Shown here: piece by piece, positions 34,301 through 44,683 of the stretch
Layout: each line of letters opens with the position of its first letter
How positions within the stretch are numbered: the stretch's first letter is position 1
From: Beroe ovata
Lineage: Eukaryota > Ctenophora > Nuda > Beroida > Beroidae
Direction of reading: 5' to 3'
Assembly: GCA_946803715.1 (NCBI GenBank)
Contig: CAMPET010000002.1
Location: forward strand, 404,304 to 453,988
DNA: 49,685 nucleotides
Position numbers and translations under genes: made by a program
Notes under the pieces: generated by a model
What the model was told of the DNA's origin: nothing
Databases searched by the model: none
The model's input: the letters and a program-made list of their open reading frames with translations, nothing else

Positions 34301-37201
34301 ATATATACCCCGTACGTTAAATGTCAACGCATCATACAGTATTTTACACCAGTAGGTATGAGTTTATAGGACGCATTAAGTTAAACACACTCACAAATAT
34401 TATAATAGGAGTGTAACATAAAGCAAGTGCGGTCTTGTGCAGTAATGAATAAGTATCATTTTCATTATAAGGGTGTTGGACCTGAGCTTGTCGGCCGTCG
34501 GCAGCCGGATTCTCGGTAATATGTGGGCGGGTTCTCCTATGATATATTAGCCTGGAGTTACGGGTTCTCTCAGTTGGCTACTCAGGCAGATATTGCCACT
34601 AAACGTACCACTATGGCAGGGAGGATCGCAAATCAAGACAGTTTCTGTCCAGTGTCCATATCATACATCAAGAAAGAGCTGCAAAACCGTAACAGGGGCA
34701 CCCAGACGATTTTATGCCGCTAAATTTCGAAGGTGCTTGAAATTTGAGGTCAAATTATGGCATTATCATTGAATTGGAAAATGCTGCTATCTATAACTGC
34801 AGCAGGGTCTGGCCTGCGAGCCCAGACCCCAATAGCTACTTTATACAGACTAATTGTATCACAGAACGGATGTGTAGAAACTATAGAAAGGTACTTTAGA
34901 AAGGCCCGAAAACTATTCTGAATTGATTCTCAGATCCTTGTCGATGTCAGAGCTGAGCTCGGCTGATCTGCTCCGAATTTTCCAACATTTTCATATCAAA
35001 GGGAGGGGGTTTCGATGGATCCCCCTGGATATGCCCCCGCACTGCCCAGATACATGTACAGTGTACCTGTGGTGAACATGTACACTACAGAGGGAAAACC
35101 ACTGGCACACCCGACACACCAGGGTCCTTGTGAATGTGATATGAATTAGAGTATCCTGTGGAACCACATCCATATCTGCAGGTGTTATCAATGAACCGCA
35201 AATAAAATCAAGTATCTAACATTTGATAATGGGTTGGTGTAAGTATCGGCCATGGGAAATCTAATACCCGCCTTGCTGTCTAACAGATTATAAAAACACA
35301 CAAACACAGCACACATAACACACTCAGTACACAGAACCATACACATATTAGAGTTAGTGAACCAAGAAGAAAGTGTAGCAGTCAATCATGATTTGTGTTC
35401 TTATGTGCTTGTTTCTGCTTGTGTGTGCTTTTGTGTGTGTATGTGATGTCCCGATGTCTCGGGAAATGTCCCGAGAAGCAAACGCTCCGTCACCGAACTG
35501 GGAACTCCGTACTGTAACTGCACCGCACCACACNGTGTGTGTGTGTGTGTTTGTGTGTATCTGTTTCTGAACGAGAGAGTGAGACTTAACAAATTCATTT
35601 CTTACCAATATCATCTCTTCTGCACATAATTTTCAGCTAATTTCGCTGTGTATCTAAATAGATTACATCGAGTGTAACTATTAATAATTCGATAAAACCT
35701 TAGAAACGTTTCTCATGCCGAAAGAAATAAGATTCTCAAATTACAGCTTTGCAGAGTCTGTCAGATCCCATGTTACACTTTTCAGCAATGCAGGTTTAAT
35801 GCAATTTATCATTCGTTTAGAAACTTTAATCTGGATCTTAAGCATCGCATTAGCCTGTATTTATGCGTGTATCTCACGAAAGGATTTAGTAGTATAGGAA
35901 TGCGATTATCAGACATTCAAACGTCCCTATATGAAATTATTTCGCTTGAAAAAGTTGTGTGCATTTGGTTCTCATCAGCTGAGAAATCAAAAAGTTGAGA
36001 ATAGTTTTCCGGGACTGATCAAAGCCCTTTCATTCCTTAACTTGACAGTTGAGATACTTCAATACCACGAGACAGCAGATGATATCCTCACATGCCAATT
36101 AAGGTTATTTTCTACAGCAAGTTATAACTCAGATACATGTATCAATCATCAAGTATGGATGAAAATTGTGTTGGGGTTTCCTGCATTCGTGGAGTGGCAC
36201 CCATTTCACAGGCACCGCCTCTCACTTTACAGGGCTACTGCTGCAGTTACCAACATCGGAAATTGGTGTGTTTGAAAGAAATGAGAGGTGTTAGTACTAA
36301 CACTACAGGGATTCAGTAAATCAACCAAGCCGAAAGATATGATTTTAGGAGACACTGTTATCCACAAAAGCATGTTCCAGACTTGTAAGGCTATGCAGCA
36401 TAATAAGGGCGGGCGTTGTAAGTGCCGCCTTTACAAGAAACCTCATTCAAAGGGAACGACCCCGGTATGGGAAATCACAAAGAACATTTAATAACAAGAC
36501 GTTGTCAGAAATATAAGAAATTTGTCTGTGAATAAATTACAGGGTAGGAAACCTCTTACATTTCGTGAGATGGATTTATGAAAAAAACTATTTCCCACCT
36601 TTCCACCATCTGACAGAGGAAGAATCGTGGTTTTGGTCTTCAGTGACACCCTGCCCACTGATTCAGCCAGCTCTGTAGTAAGCGATTGCAGATCTCTGAA
36701 CCAGTTTTTATTATAGTTGCACTGATCAAAAATATTTCAACTTAGTGGGTAGATCTATAATTAGCAAGGTCGGCAGATTCATAACTAGCACGGTAAACTT
36801 ACGATTGCATGAACGGGAAGCTGGGGAAGAAAACTTGTGAAAGGACTGAACAACTGTTTTTGATTTTCTGAAATGTGATTTTAGAGAATGTGATTTAGGA
36901 AGATTTTAACTTTTAAGGGAACTGGATTAGTTTCTCCTAGCTGAAACGCAAAAAATAGTGGACAATTTGATAATGAATGACAGCTTTTTCAATAACAATG
37001 ATATATGTTACTAGAGCTGTCATATTCATGATGAATTCTAAACCCCACATGAATAGTGCAAGTTTGAACTGGATTATTCACTCCACAAACCTTGGATAAG
37101 GGAGAAGCTTCACTTGCATGAATTGTTGGTTTACGGCACTTCATGATGTAGAAACATATATAGAAACTAATCACAATAATAGACACGCACATATAAAACA
37201 T
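26800..37201 (-). CDS. ABHD1/3-type alpha/beta hydrolase, membrane-anchored
   Basis: Members of this group (ABHD1/2/3/15, related to bacterial YheT and plant EMB8) are membrane-anchored serine hydrolases; known substrates are lipids. There are nine exons: 37091-37201, 36599-36721, 30742-30872, 29709-29838, 29534-29598, 28213-28332, 27360-27476, 27140-27275, 26800-26973, giving 368 residues. An N-terminal signal anchor (VSIIVISFYICFYIM) is followed by SDGG and the oxyanion region FVIVPGYIG. Next come the nucleophile elbow GISFGG (Ser172), the acid in NAEDDP (Asp304 or 305) and the histidine in CAGGHYGF (His334). The triad is complete. Length is somewhat below the ~400 of human ABHD3, mainly in the N-terminus. 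Exons 1 and 2 are less certain than the rest because a 5.7 kb intron separates them from exon 3. They share frame and phase, and SDGG sits where the family expects it. Confidence 0.9.
30861..30998. repeat. 46-bp tandem triplication containing the exon-3 splice acceptor of the ABHD gene
   Basis: Three near-identical 46-bp units begin at about 30865, 30911 and 30957. Each carries the sequence that, on the minus strand, reads CCCCACAG followed by ATCAGCTACAC: the 3' splice site and first bases of ABHD exon 3. Only the unit nearest the exon (30865) continues into the full coding exon. The other two are decoy acceptors upstream in the transcript. Confidence 0.85.
30999..36598. other. Long second intron of the ABHD gene with microsatellites
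   Basis: No nested gene that I can support. The intron holds simple repeats: CA at 31357-31387, GT at 31999-32019, a TTTG tetranucleotide array at about 33613-33685, and GT at 35535-35552. A single N at 35534 marks an unresolved base or contig join at the start of the last GT tract. Short plus-strand open frames (for example 36288-36491) show no recognisable domain. Confidence 0.6.
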
Positions 37202-40119
37202 TCTTTGGTGATCTCATGGATCTTAGCCTCATATCATGCCTATGAGTGAGGATGAAATAAAGAAGCTTCAGCATATGCAATCAATAGAAATAACAGTCAC
37301 TTGAAAAATTCCAGAAATTCACATAATATGAAGATTTGAATATAACGAGATATTCGAAATTAGATAACTATTCACAAAACAAATGAATATTCAACATCCC
37401 TCAGATGGAATCATTGTCAGACTCATTGTCAGAGGATGCTTGACTGCAGCTGACTCTGACCTGCTCTGACCTAGAATCATTATCACTATGCTTGCCTCTA
37501 TCTAACAGAGGAACACTGACAATTTTAGGCACATACTACTATGCAGAATAGTCCCCTTTATCTGTTATGTGTTAAATGATCACTGTACTAATGCCACTCT
37601 ATGATACTCCAAATTGATTTTTAGAATATGATTAAACTTGAAAGTTGAAGTAATTGGTATAGATACCGAAATGGAAAGACCTTTCTGAATCTGATTCAAG
37701 TCTTAAAATTGAAATTGTTGTGTTCATTTACAATTGATTTTTGATTGATAGAAGGACCCCAGCTAATTTTTTTTTGTTATTTGACTAAGATGGCAAAATT
37801 TGATTTGACAGATTTGAAATGGATTAAAACTATTTTCATTACTTAGTTTGTTCTAGCTTTTATTAAGTGATATTCAACAATGGATCTCTTGGATATTGGA
37901 TAATCTAGTTTGAAATATAGCCCTTCATCTCGAAAAGTGGGTCACAAAACAAGTTAACCTATGTAGTTGATACAAGCTGTGAATTGAACTGCATCTGAAG
38001 TCTAGCATTGCCAGACAACAGCAGCTATAAAGAACATAATCAAAAATTTTCAACAACAAATCATGACTTCGTTGATAAAGCAACAATGCATGACATGAGT
38101 CATGAGTTACCAAGACAAATAGATAATGGTAAGCTTATAAAGCTATTGAAGTGCCCCAACACGAGATTGGAGGTCATACATGCATGGCCAATAACCATAC
38201 CCTTTTGAGAACAGGGATCACTGTGCTTTTTTCATGGTATGAATGGCGAATACAGTATTCTTATACTGCAATGTGTGCATATGGAGGGTAAGGCGAGAGG
38301 AGGGAAAAAGACCTGCACTGTGCACTTTCGTTGAAACTGCTTATAGTTTGCACATCTTTTCCTTCCTTCTACCATTCATCCACATGTTCACACATCAGTC
38401 ATTACACAATCTAGTAAGAAAATGAATAAGATAAATGAATTAGACAAGATAAGATAAATATTATGGTATAAAATCTTAGACCATTGACCATACACTATGG
38501 CAACCAAAACTTAAATACAATATCTGCCAGTCTAGAAAGACCATACAATGATCAGGTGCCCCCTTTTTCTAGTGCAACATGGAATGAATAATACACAATG
38601 CATATGAATGAAATGAAGTGAAATGTTGAAATAAAGTAGATAAATGAAATCAATTGCATATTGGCAATGGTCGATAAATTAATTCGGGATATACCCATCT
38701 GAAATGAGAATCAATCAATACAATATATAAAAACAGACATATGAAACATTGAAACATTGAAACTCAAATTGAAATAGAAACTTTAACTCCTAATTTGAAG
38801 ACAAACTAACCACTAAGGCGGAAGATATCGAACCAGTAAAATAGGAAATTGGCTGTCGCGTCGATTGTCGATGATAGCCCCTGTCGAGAATTTCACTTCA
38901 CTGCGCGCGCCGCAAATTATTTTAAAACAGGGTTTAGCATCGCTTGTCAAATTGCAAATGCTTGCTTGTCTGAAAAAGGCCTGGGTTTCGCGCGCGCCAC
39001 TGACGCGTCCGAGTATGTATAGCATGAGCACCGCCAGGCGAGCAAATGCAAACACAACAAAATTTAAAAATCAAAAATGGCAGCGCAGCAACTGGTTCAA
39101 AATGGCAGCTCAACTGGTTCAAAAGGCGAGCGCCGCGTGCGGGAAACACTGCCGGACACGAAATCATAATGAAAAAAGATTATCACTTTATGACTTCAAA
39201 CTCCAGCTCACTTTACAATGAATCATCATTTACAATTTACTGTTGATAATAATTTTTAACTTTTGCATGCAAGTTTGATTGTTGATGCAATAAGTTGTTA
39301 TATGAATGTTTTATTCCGGGTGCCCAGACTGGGGTACTTACTAGTGCAGTCTTGTAGGGATTAGAGATTATTCACGTCAAAATTTTTAAATTCAATTCAA
39401 AATTTATTATTCAATATAATTGGTAATGAGTTATTGACTCAATTCTGTATGAAAAGCAGATCATATAGCTTGGTTAATCCATAGCGGCATAGCAAAGGTG
39501 GAATATATGCAAGAATGCTGCATGTGTGTTGATATACTGTTGTATAACTTTATGTGAAATGCACATTTATTTGAATTGCTCCCTACTTCTTGGTTAATCC
39601 TGTAAAATTTTTGTGTTGCACTGCCTTAACTCTTAGTCTTGGAGGTCTTAGTAAAAGGTCTTGATCACATTAATCAATCGGGCCAGGTGCTAGTCATGCT
39701 GGAGACTTCCCTATCTCAAGTGGGGGAGTGCTCTTCATGAATGGTTGCAGCAACTCAAACGGCCATTGTTTGCCTTACCCCTGATGATATCTCTATTGAA
39801 GAATCACATCTGTGATCTCAGCCATAGGTATATCTATCAGACCAAGATTCAGAAGTTACACAATTATTTTGACTGTTTTCTAGCAGCAGAACAATGTGAG
39901 ACATATCATTCACCTATGTGCTAGTAAAAATAAGAATGTGAATTATTTCATGTTTGCTACTAAACATGTTTGCTACAAAAAGGTAAATTAGAAGATAGCA
40001 GACTTCCCATAGTATGAATTAATTTAACTTCTAACATAATTCACACCTTAATTGAGGATTTGAGAATGATCACGTGAAATCAATAATGTGTACCATCAAT
40101 CAGGCTTGCTTCAATTGCT
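37202..40119. other. Gene-free stretch before the methyltransferase gene
   Basis: AT-rich DNA with no supportable gene. A CpG-rich repeat relic lies at about 38855-39030: GTCGATGATAGCCCCTGTCG, then GCGCGCGCCGC, then GCGCGCCACTGACGCG. It matches the families at 270, 25370 and 43300. The promoters of the ABHD gene (minus) and possibly of the methyltransferase (plus) should be here; no clear elements are visible. Confidence 0.55.
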
Positions 40120-40956
40120 ATGGCTCTTAACAAAGAAGAAATTGAGCATCAGCAAGGCATAAAAGATAGGTGGGAAAAACGAGCGACTGAGTCAGGAGTT
40201 ATGACTGAACTATTTGAAAATACAGGGTACATAACTATTGGATACTATGAAACAGAGTTTGACAGCTTAGGTCAGAGTGTTAAAAACATGACAAAAAGAT
40301 TAGCAGAAATATCAAACATTGATGGTGAGTCTCATGTTCTTGACCTGGGTTGTGGCAGGGGCAGCCCAATTCTTGATATTGCTCTAAGTAAAGGCTGTTC
40401 AGTTGTTGGAGTTGACTTAGCTGAGGGACATATTAAAATGGCAAATAATTCCAAGTGTAAATACCAGAAAGAAAGCAAGGTTGAACTCAAGGCCGAATTC
40501 TTTGCAGCTTCTTACTTTGATTTACCAGAAGAAGTAAAACGCCAATCATTTTCTCATGTGATGATGCAAACTTCTCTCTTCTATGCTCATCATAGGATAG
40601 ATGAGATCTTCAAGATCATCAGTGGAGTACTGAAGCCCGGAGGCGTATTTGTTGCCACAGATTTTGTTAGGACTGGTGAACAAGGAAGCTCTGATGTTAT
40701 AAAATTCATGGAGTGCAATTCAATGAAGGGGTTTTTGTCTCTGGAAGAACTGAAAAATCATCTGGCTAAGCATGGTATGGAATATGTTGATGGTGAAAAC
40801 TTAGACTCCCATTGCATTAAGTGCAACGCTATGAAATCCAAAACTGTGATTGAGAAGAAACTTGAGGGTCTATCAACTGTGTTTTTTGACATCCGACAAA
40901 GTGCAGTCAAAGGCGGACTTGCGTCCTTTCAAATTATCGTAGCAAGGAAAAGATGA
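40120..40956 (+). CDS. Intronless class I SAM-dependent methyltransferase, 278 aa
   Basis: A single open frame encodes a complete Rossmann-fold methyltransferase. Motif I VLDLGCGRG lies at residues 73-81 and binds S-adenosylmethionine. The acidic end of strand 2 follows (VVGVDL, Asp99). The post-I region FAASYFDLP is near 129-136 and LKPGGVFVATD at 171-181. The layout is that of the Methyltransf_11/25 small-molecule methyltransferases (UbiE, tocopherol or N-methyltransferase types). The N-terminal NTGYITIGYYE resembles bacterial and algal members of that group. The substrate cannot be told from sequence. It lacks introns although every well-supported neighbouring gene is split, so it is a retrocopy or a gene acquired by horizontal transfer. 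The frame is long and intact, so it is likely functional. No signal peptide; probably cytosolic. Confidence 0.88.
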   Translation: MALNKEEIEHQQGIKDRWEKRATESGVMTELFENTGYITIGYYETEFDSLGQSVKNMTKRLAEISNIDGESHVLDLGCGRGSPILDIALSKGCSVVGVDLAEGHIKMANNSKCKYQKESKVELKAEFFAASYFDLPEEVKRQSFSHVMMQTSLFYAHHRIDEIFKIISGVLKPGGVFVATDFVRTGEQGSSDVIKFMECNSMKGFLSLEELKNHLAKHGMEYVDGENLDSHCIKCNAMKSKTVIEKKLEGLSTVFFDIRQSAVKGGLASFQIIVARKR

Positions 40957-41326
40957 ATATAATGCGAATTTTTTTAATCTTCCACGTTTTATTGTACAGT
41001 GCCAATACAACTGCTTAATAACAATTCTGCTCAAGACGAGTCCAGTGTTCGAACAACAGACGACATAACAGGATTTATTCGCTTCAATCTGCACTATAGA
41101 AAGTTGCGCCGTCTATTCAATTGAACAATTAAATTACTTTTGTAGAATAGTTTTGCTCTGCTTTGGCAGCTGATTTATCCGTTGTGACAATTGTTTTTTT
41201 AATTATTGGTTTGTTCTTGGTGGTATTTATCTGTACTAGCACAGCGCTCACAAGCTCCCTAAATGAATTGAATAATGTTATATTCATGAAATCTTCTCAT
41301 CCTACTTTTATAATAGAGGAACCAAT
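40957..41326. other. Short intergenic region, methyltransferase to ATP synthase c
   Basis: About 370 bp of AT-rich DNA that must hold the 3' UTR of the methyltransferase and the promoter or 5' UTR of the next gene. No TATA box is obvious near the ATG at 41327. The frame at 41163-41441 runs into the ATP synthase exon in another frame and is not considered real. Confidence 0.5.
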
Positions 41327-41786
<460 letters not shown>

Positions 41787-42019
41787 ACATCGAGTTCTAA
41801 TTTATTTTGATGATTTTTATGTGCGCCCACTAAGATTCGATCATTGTTGTAGAGAAGTGCCATCTGTATTAGCTATCAATTTTCATAAACGAGTCATAAC
41901 TGATGTTATCTTTTCGTTTCATTGGGCTAGTTGCAAAAAAATAGGTACAATTTCTTTTCTCGTGATAACAACACAGTTGTTTCAATATATCACTCATTGA
42001 AATGTTTATTTTGAGCAGA

Positions 42020-43047
42020 ATGTCGAATAGCTATGGCGAAGATTTGGGAGTCATAGGGATTGATGAAGATATTGCACACAAGTAAGTCAAGTAAGTTACT
42101 TCATTGTTTTACTTAGAGGGTTAATGTGATTCTTTTCTATGGAATGGTCGGATACTTGCTTCTCACATCCTGGGCCACACTTGTCGACTTGACATACACA
42201 TGTACCAAACGTGGCAGAATTTCGAAAAACGGTCTTCTCATTGTGCTCTTTTTGCTGATGAAAAGTACAATTGTTAGCGCTCTCTTGCTGCGCGCAGGAA
42301 TTCTGTGATGCTTGGTAACCGTTCGTCGTACTTCACTTTCGTACTACATTTTCCCGAATGTGATACACTTGACAAATACCAGTAGACCTCACAATTGCCC
42401 ACAAGATTATGAACATTTAATCCTTCAGGAGCGATGATAGCGACGTGGAATTTGATACAATTATCGGACATTTGCAAGACGTAGTCCTAGGTGAGAAGAT
42501 GGATGATTGACGAGTGTTACGTTGCATTGATTTCAAGAAATCAGAAATCACCTATAACGTATGTTCGCCGTAGAGGATGGGTTTCAAGATCTCCAGGACA
42601 CGTTCTTGTCCGAAAACTGCGAGGAATTCGACGATGAGGAGGATAACAAGCTGATTTACACAGAAATTCACAACAAATACATCAGTGCGCTTGAATCCTA
42701 TATCTGCACCCGACTTCAAGCCCTCTCGCCGGGCTTCGACATGGCAGTATTCCTGAGTCTGATTCAGTAAGTGATATGAGAGAGTCACTTCATCATGATT
42801 TCATATGGTTCAATGAGGATTTAACGAGCGGAAGCAGCTTGTCAAATGTGCCACTTACTTAACTCTCATTTTCAGGTCGCGAAGGCACGAAGTGGACCCC
42901 GAGTTATTTGACACTCTTGCCTCGCTAGCAGATTTCCCTATCTTCAAGGAGACCATGTTAGCCTATAAATCGCAAAAAGATGGTGAAATGGGCGAATTCC
43001 CAAGTTTGGTTGTAACATCCTTAGCATGCGGACTTCCCCCAATGTAA
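42020..43047 (+). CDS. ARL2BP: ADP-ribosylation factor-like 2 binding protein (BART)
   Basis: ARL2BP binds GTP-loaded ARL2 and ARL3, and in mammals is found in cytosol, at the centrosome and cilia, and in mitochondria. There are four exons, 42020-42081, 42429-42490, 42574-42766 and 42876-43047, giving 162 residues against about 163 in human. Recognisable blocks are DVEFDTIIGHLQD (start of the BART domain), EEDNKLIYTEIHNKYISALE, then FDMAVFLSLIQ and LVVTSL near the C-terminus. It follows ATP5MC by 233 bp in the same direction. The start is the first ATG in frame with the domain; the ~20 residues before the BART domain are poorly conserved in the family. Confidence 0.95.
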
Positions 43048-43277
43048 ACACTTCCAAATACCCTTTATTCAGAATCTTTCTGTTGATCAGAATCAGTTTT
43101 AATATTTATCGTGTAAAATATGTGTATATTCATCATAATTTGAATTGCGATTGCATGCATTGTTTTATCATAATCATATGCGATTATCACTATTCAAATT
43201 CAATTTTGTCAGATGTTGTCTGAGAATCAGAAATGCAAATGCGCGTCTATTGTACTAATACTATAGGGGTTTTCCCT

Positions 43278-43595
43278 ACTTGCCGGATGTTATATTGTTA
43301 TCTGTCCACTGTTTCATCGAAGGCCGAAACAGTGTTTTCGGCCTTCGAGAAACATGCTGATGCAGGTCAGGTAACATCTGACATGGATGTTATCTGTCCA
43401 CCGTTTCTTGCGCGCGCCGCGAGCAGGAAACAGTGGTCAGATACCTCCGGCAAACAATCTGAGTGTTGTCAGATGTTACCTGACCTGCTTCCAGCTTCTA
43501 TCTCGCGCCGCGCCAGCTTCTGCATCGAAGGCCTGTTTCGGCCTTCGATGAATGCGCGCGCGCGCGCCGCAAGAAACAGATGACATCCGGCAAAA
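43278..43595. mobile_element. GCCGGATGT-ended compound hairpin repeat
   Basis: Left end TTGCCGGATGTTATATTGTT and right end ACATCCGGCAA (43585-43595) are inverted. The interior alternates CATCGAAGGCC/GGCCTTCGATG, CAGGTCAGGTAACATCTGAC and its complement, and GCGCGC tracts. It therefore folds into several hairpins and shares modules with the 97-bp element at 25101. I did not find a matching target duplication, so the borders are approximate. Confidence 0.6.
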
Positions 43596-43753
43596 GTATA
43601 ATTATAACTATACTTCCATTTCCAAACCCTAACGGAAGGGTTTAAAACTAAAAGTAAAACCAAAAACGTGATTAAGTGGAAAAATGTCTGGTCATGCGGT
43701 GACTTGTCTGGCGATGCAATGCTAGAGTGCTAGACGCGCTGATCCAAGCCGCG

Positions 43754-43771
43754 AAGCAGCTTAAGCTGCTT
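43754..43771. repeat. Perfect 18-bp palindrome
   Basis: AAGCAGCTTAAGCTGCTT is fully self-complementary. It lies within the segment 43697-43875 that interrupts the left arm of the foldback element, so it may be the centre of that unclassified insertion. Confidence 0.9.
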
Positions 43772-43926
43772 GCGTCAGCAAGCCAAGGTCTGAGAATAAG
43801 TTTGAGCCGCGCGCGCGCAAATGCAAAACGAAATTCTCGACAGGGTCTATATCATATATCATCGATCGACAAGCGGTGACCAAATCAGTTTTTTGCCCAT
43901 AACTCGCCAGGGAAGCATTTTTACCC

Positions 43927-44175
43927 TTGTCAGATTTTATCTGACCTCAGTTTCTCGCGCGCGGCGCCTTCATCGAAGGCCGAAACTGTTTCGAAACTGT
44001 TTCGAAACTGTTTCGGCCTTCGATGAATTAGGCGCGCTCGCGCGAGAAACAGGTCAGGTAACATCTTGTTCCCGCGCTGCGTGACCCAAATACTCCGCGC
44101 GCGCTGCGCGTCTACGACTTTTCAGTTCACTGAGTAGAACAGGGGCGCGCAACGTGTGCACATAACATCTGACAA
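43927..44175. mobile_element. TTGTCAGAT-ended MITE with 9-bp target duplication
   Basis: Starts TTGTCAGAT and ends ATCTGACAA, with perfect 9-bp direct repeats TTTTTACCC on both sides (43918-43926 and 44176-44184). It is the same family as the 97-bp hairpin at 25101 but is lengthened by a second insertion at 44067-44162. A 9-bp duplication with subterminal inverted repeats fits a Mutator-like non-autonomous element. Inside are three copies of CGAAACTGTTT and CTTCATCGAAGG-type hairpins. Confidence 0.85.
44067..44162 (+). mobile_element. ~100 bp MITE, copy 4, inserted in another MITE
   Basis: A 96-bp copy of the family at 18823 and 19264 (TGTTCCCGCGCTGCGTGACC...GCAACGTGTGCACA). It has perfect 8-bp flanks TAACATCT (44059-44066 and 44163-44170). 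Those flanks are part of the AGGTAACATCTGACAA end of the surrounding element, so this copy inserted after the host element did. Confidence 0.88.
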
Positions 44176-44287
44176 TTTTTACCCTACATTGAACATGAAC
44201 ATCACAATCACATGGGGTGATACTGATTCGGAATCAGCGCCTAAAATTAAAAATACGTCGATTCAACTTCTTGTCCGTTTTAGTTTT

Positions 44288-44550
44288 GGCTCGTGCTATT
44301 CTGCCTCGTTTGAATCCGCGCACGACCGTACTTGCGACGCGCCTGCCAGCTTTTATGCTAACCTAACCCTAGCCCTAACCTAACCCTAACCTAACCCTAA
44401 CCATAGTACCCTAACCCTGACCCTAACCCTGACCCTAACCCTAACCCTAACCGTTAAGGTTAGGGTTAAAGTTAGGTTAGCATAAAAGCTGGCAGGCGCG
44501 TCGCAAGTACGGTCGTGCGCGGATTCAAACGAGGCAGAATAGCAGCTGGG
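44288..44550. mobile_element. Foldback MITE with telomere-like repeats in its loop, 9-bp target duplication
   Basis: 263 bp flanked by perfect 9-bp direct repeats TTTAGTTTT (44279-44287 and 44551-44559). Each arm is about 75 bp (GCTATTCTGCCTCGTTTGAA ... CAGCTTTTATGCTAACCTAA) and matches its partner almost exactly. The centre (about 44360-44470) is an array of CCCTAA/CCTAAC/CCCTGA words on the left, turning to GGTTAGGGTT on the right. Although the repeats are TTAGGG-type, this is not a chromosome end; ordinary genes lie on both sides. Confidence 0.85.
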
Positions 44551-44558
44551 TTTAGTTT

Positions 44559-44683
44559 TACCGAAAAAGAGACAAAAATAAGAATTTTCAAAAAATTAGG
44601 GCGATGAATTTCACTCGTTCTACTATAACTTAATTCATCGCCCTAATTTTTTGAAAATTCTTATTTTTGTTTCTTTTTCGGTA
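44559..44683. repeat. Near-perfect 52-bp hairpin with 21-nt loop
   Basis: The arms 44559-44610 and 44632-44683 pair at 51 of 52 positions by my reading, the single mismatch lying in AGAGACA/TGTTTCT. It is the centre of the 1.3 kb foldback element. A transcript across it would make long double-stranded RNA. Confidence 0.9.

Noticed and set aside
36288-36491. Plus-strand frame with a cysteine/lysine-rich block (GGRCKCRLYKKP)
   Set aside because: Short, no domain recognised, and lies in the second intron of the ABHD gene in the opposite direction, without splice or promoter support.
38865-39221. 118-codon plus-strand frame
   Set aside because: It runs through a CpG-rich dispersed repeat relic and has no domain; an overlapping minus-strand frame is equally long.
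44360-44470. Telomere-like CCCTAA/TTAGGG array as a chromosome end
   Set aside because: The array is short, reverses direction in the middle, lies inside a transposon with a target duplication, and has genes on both sides.
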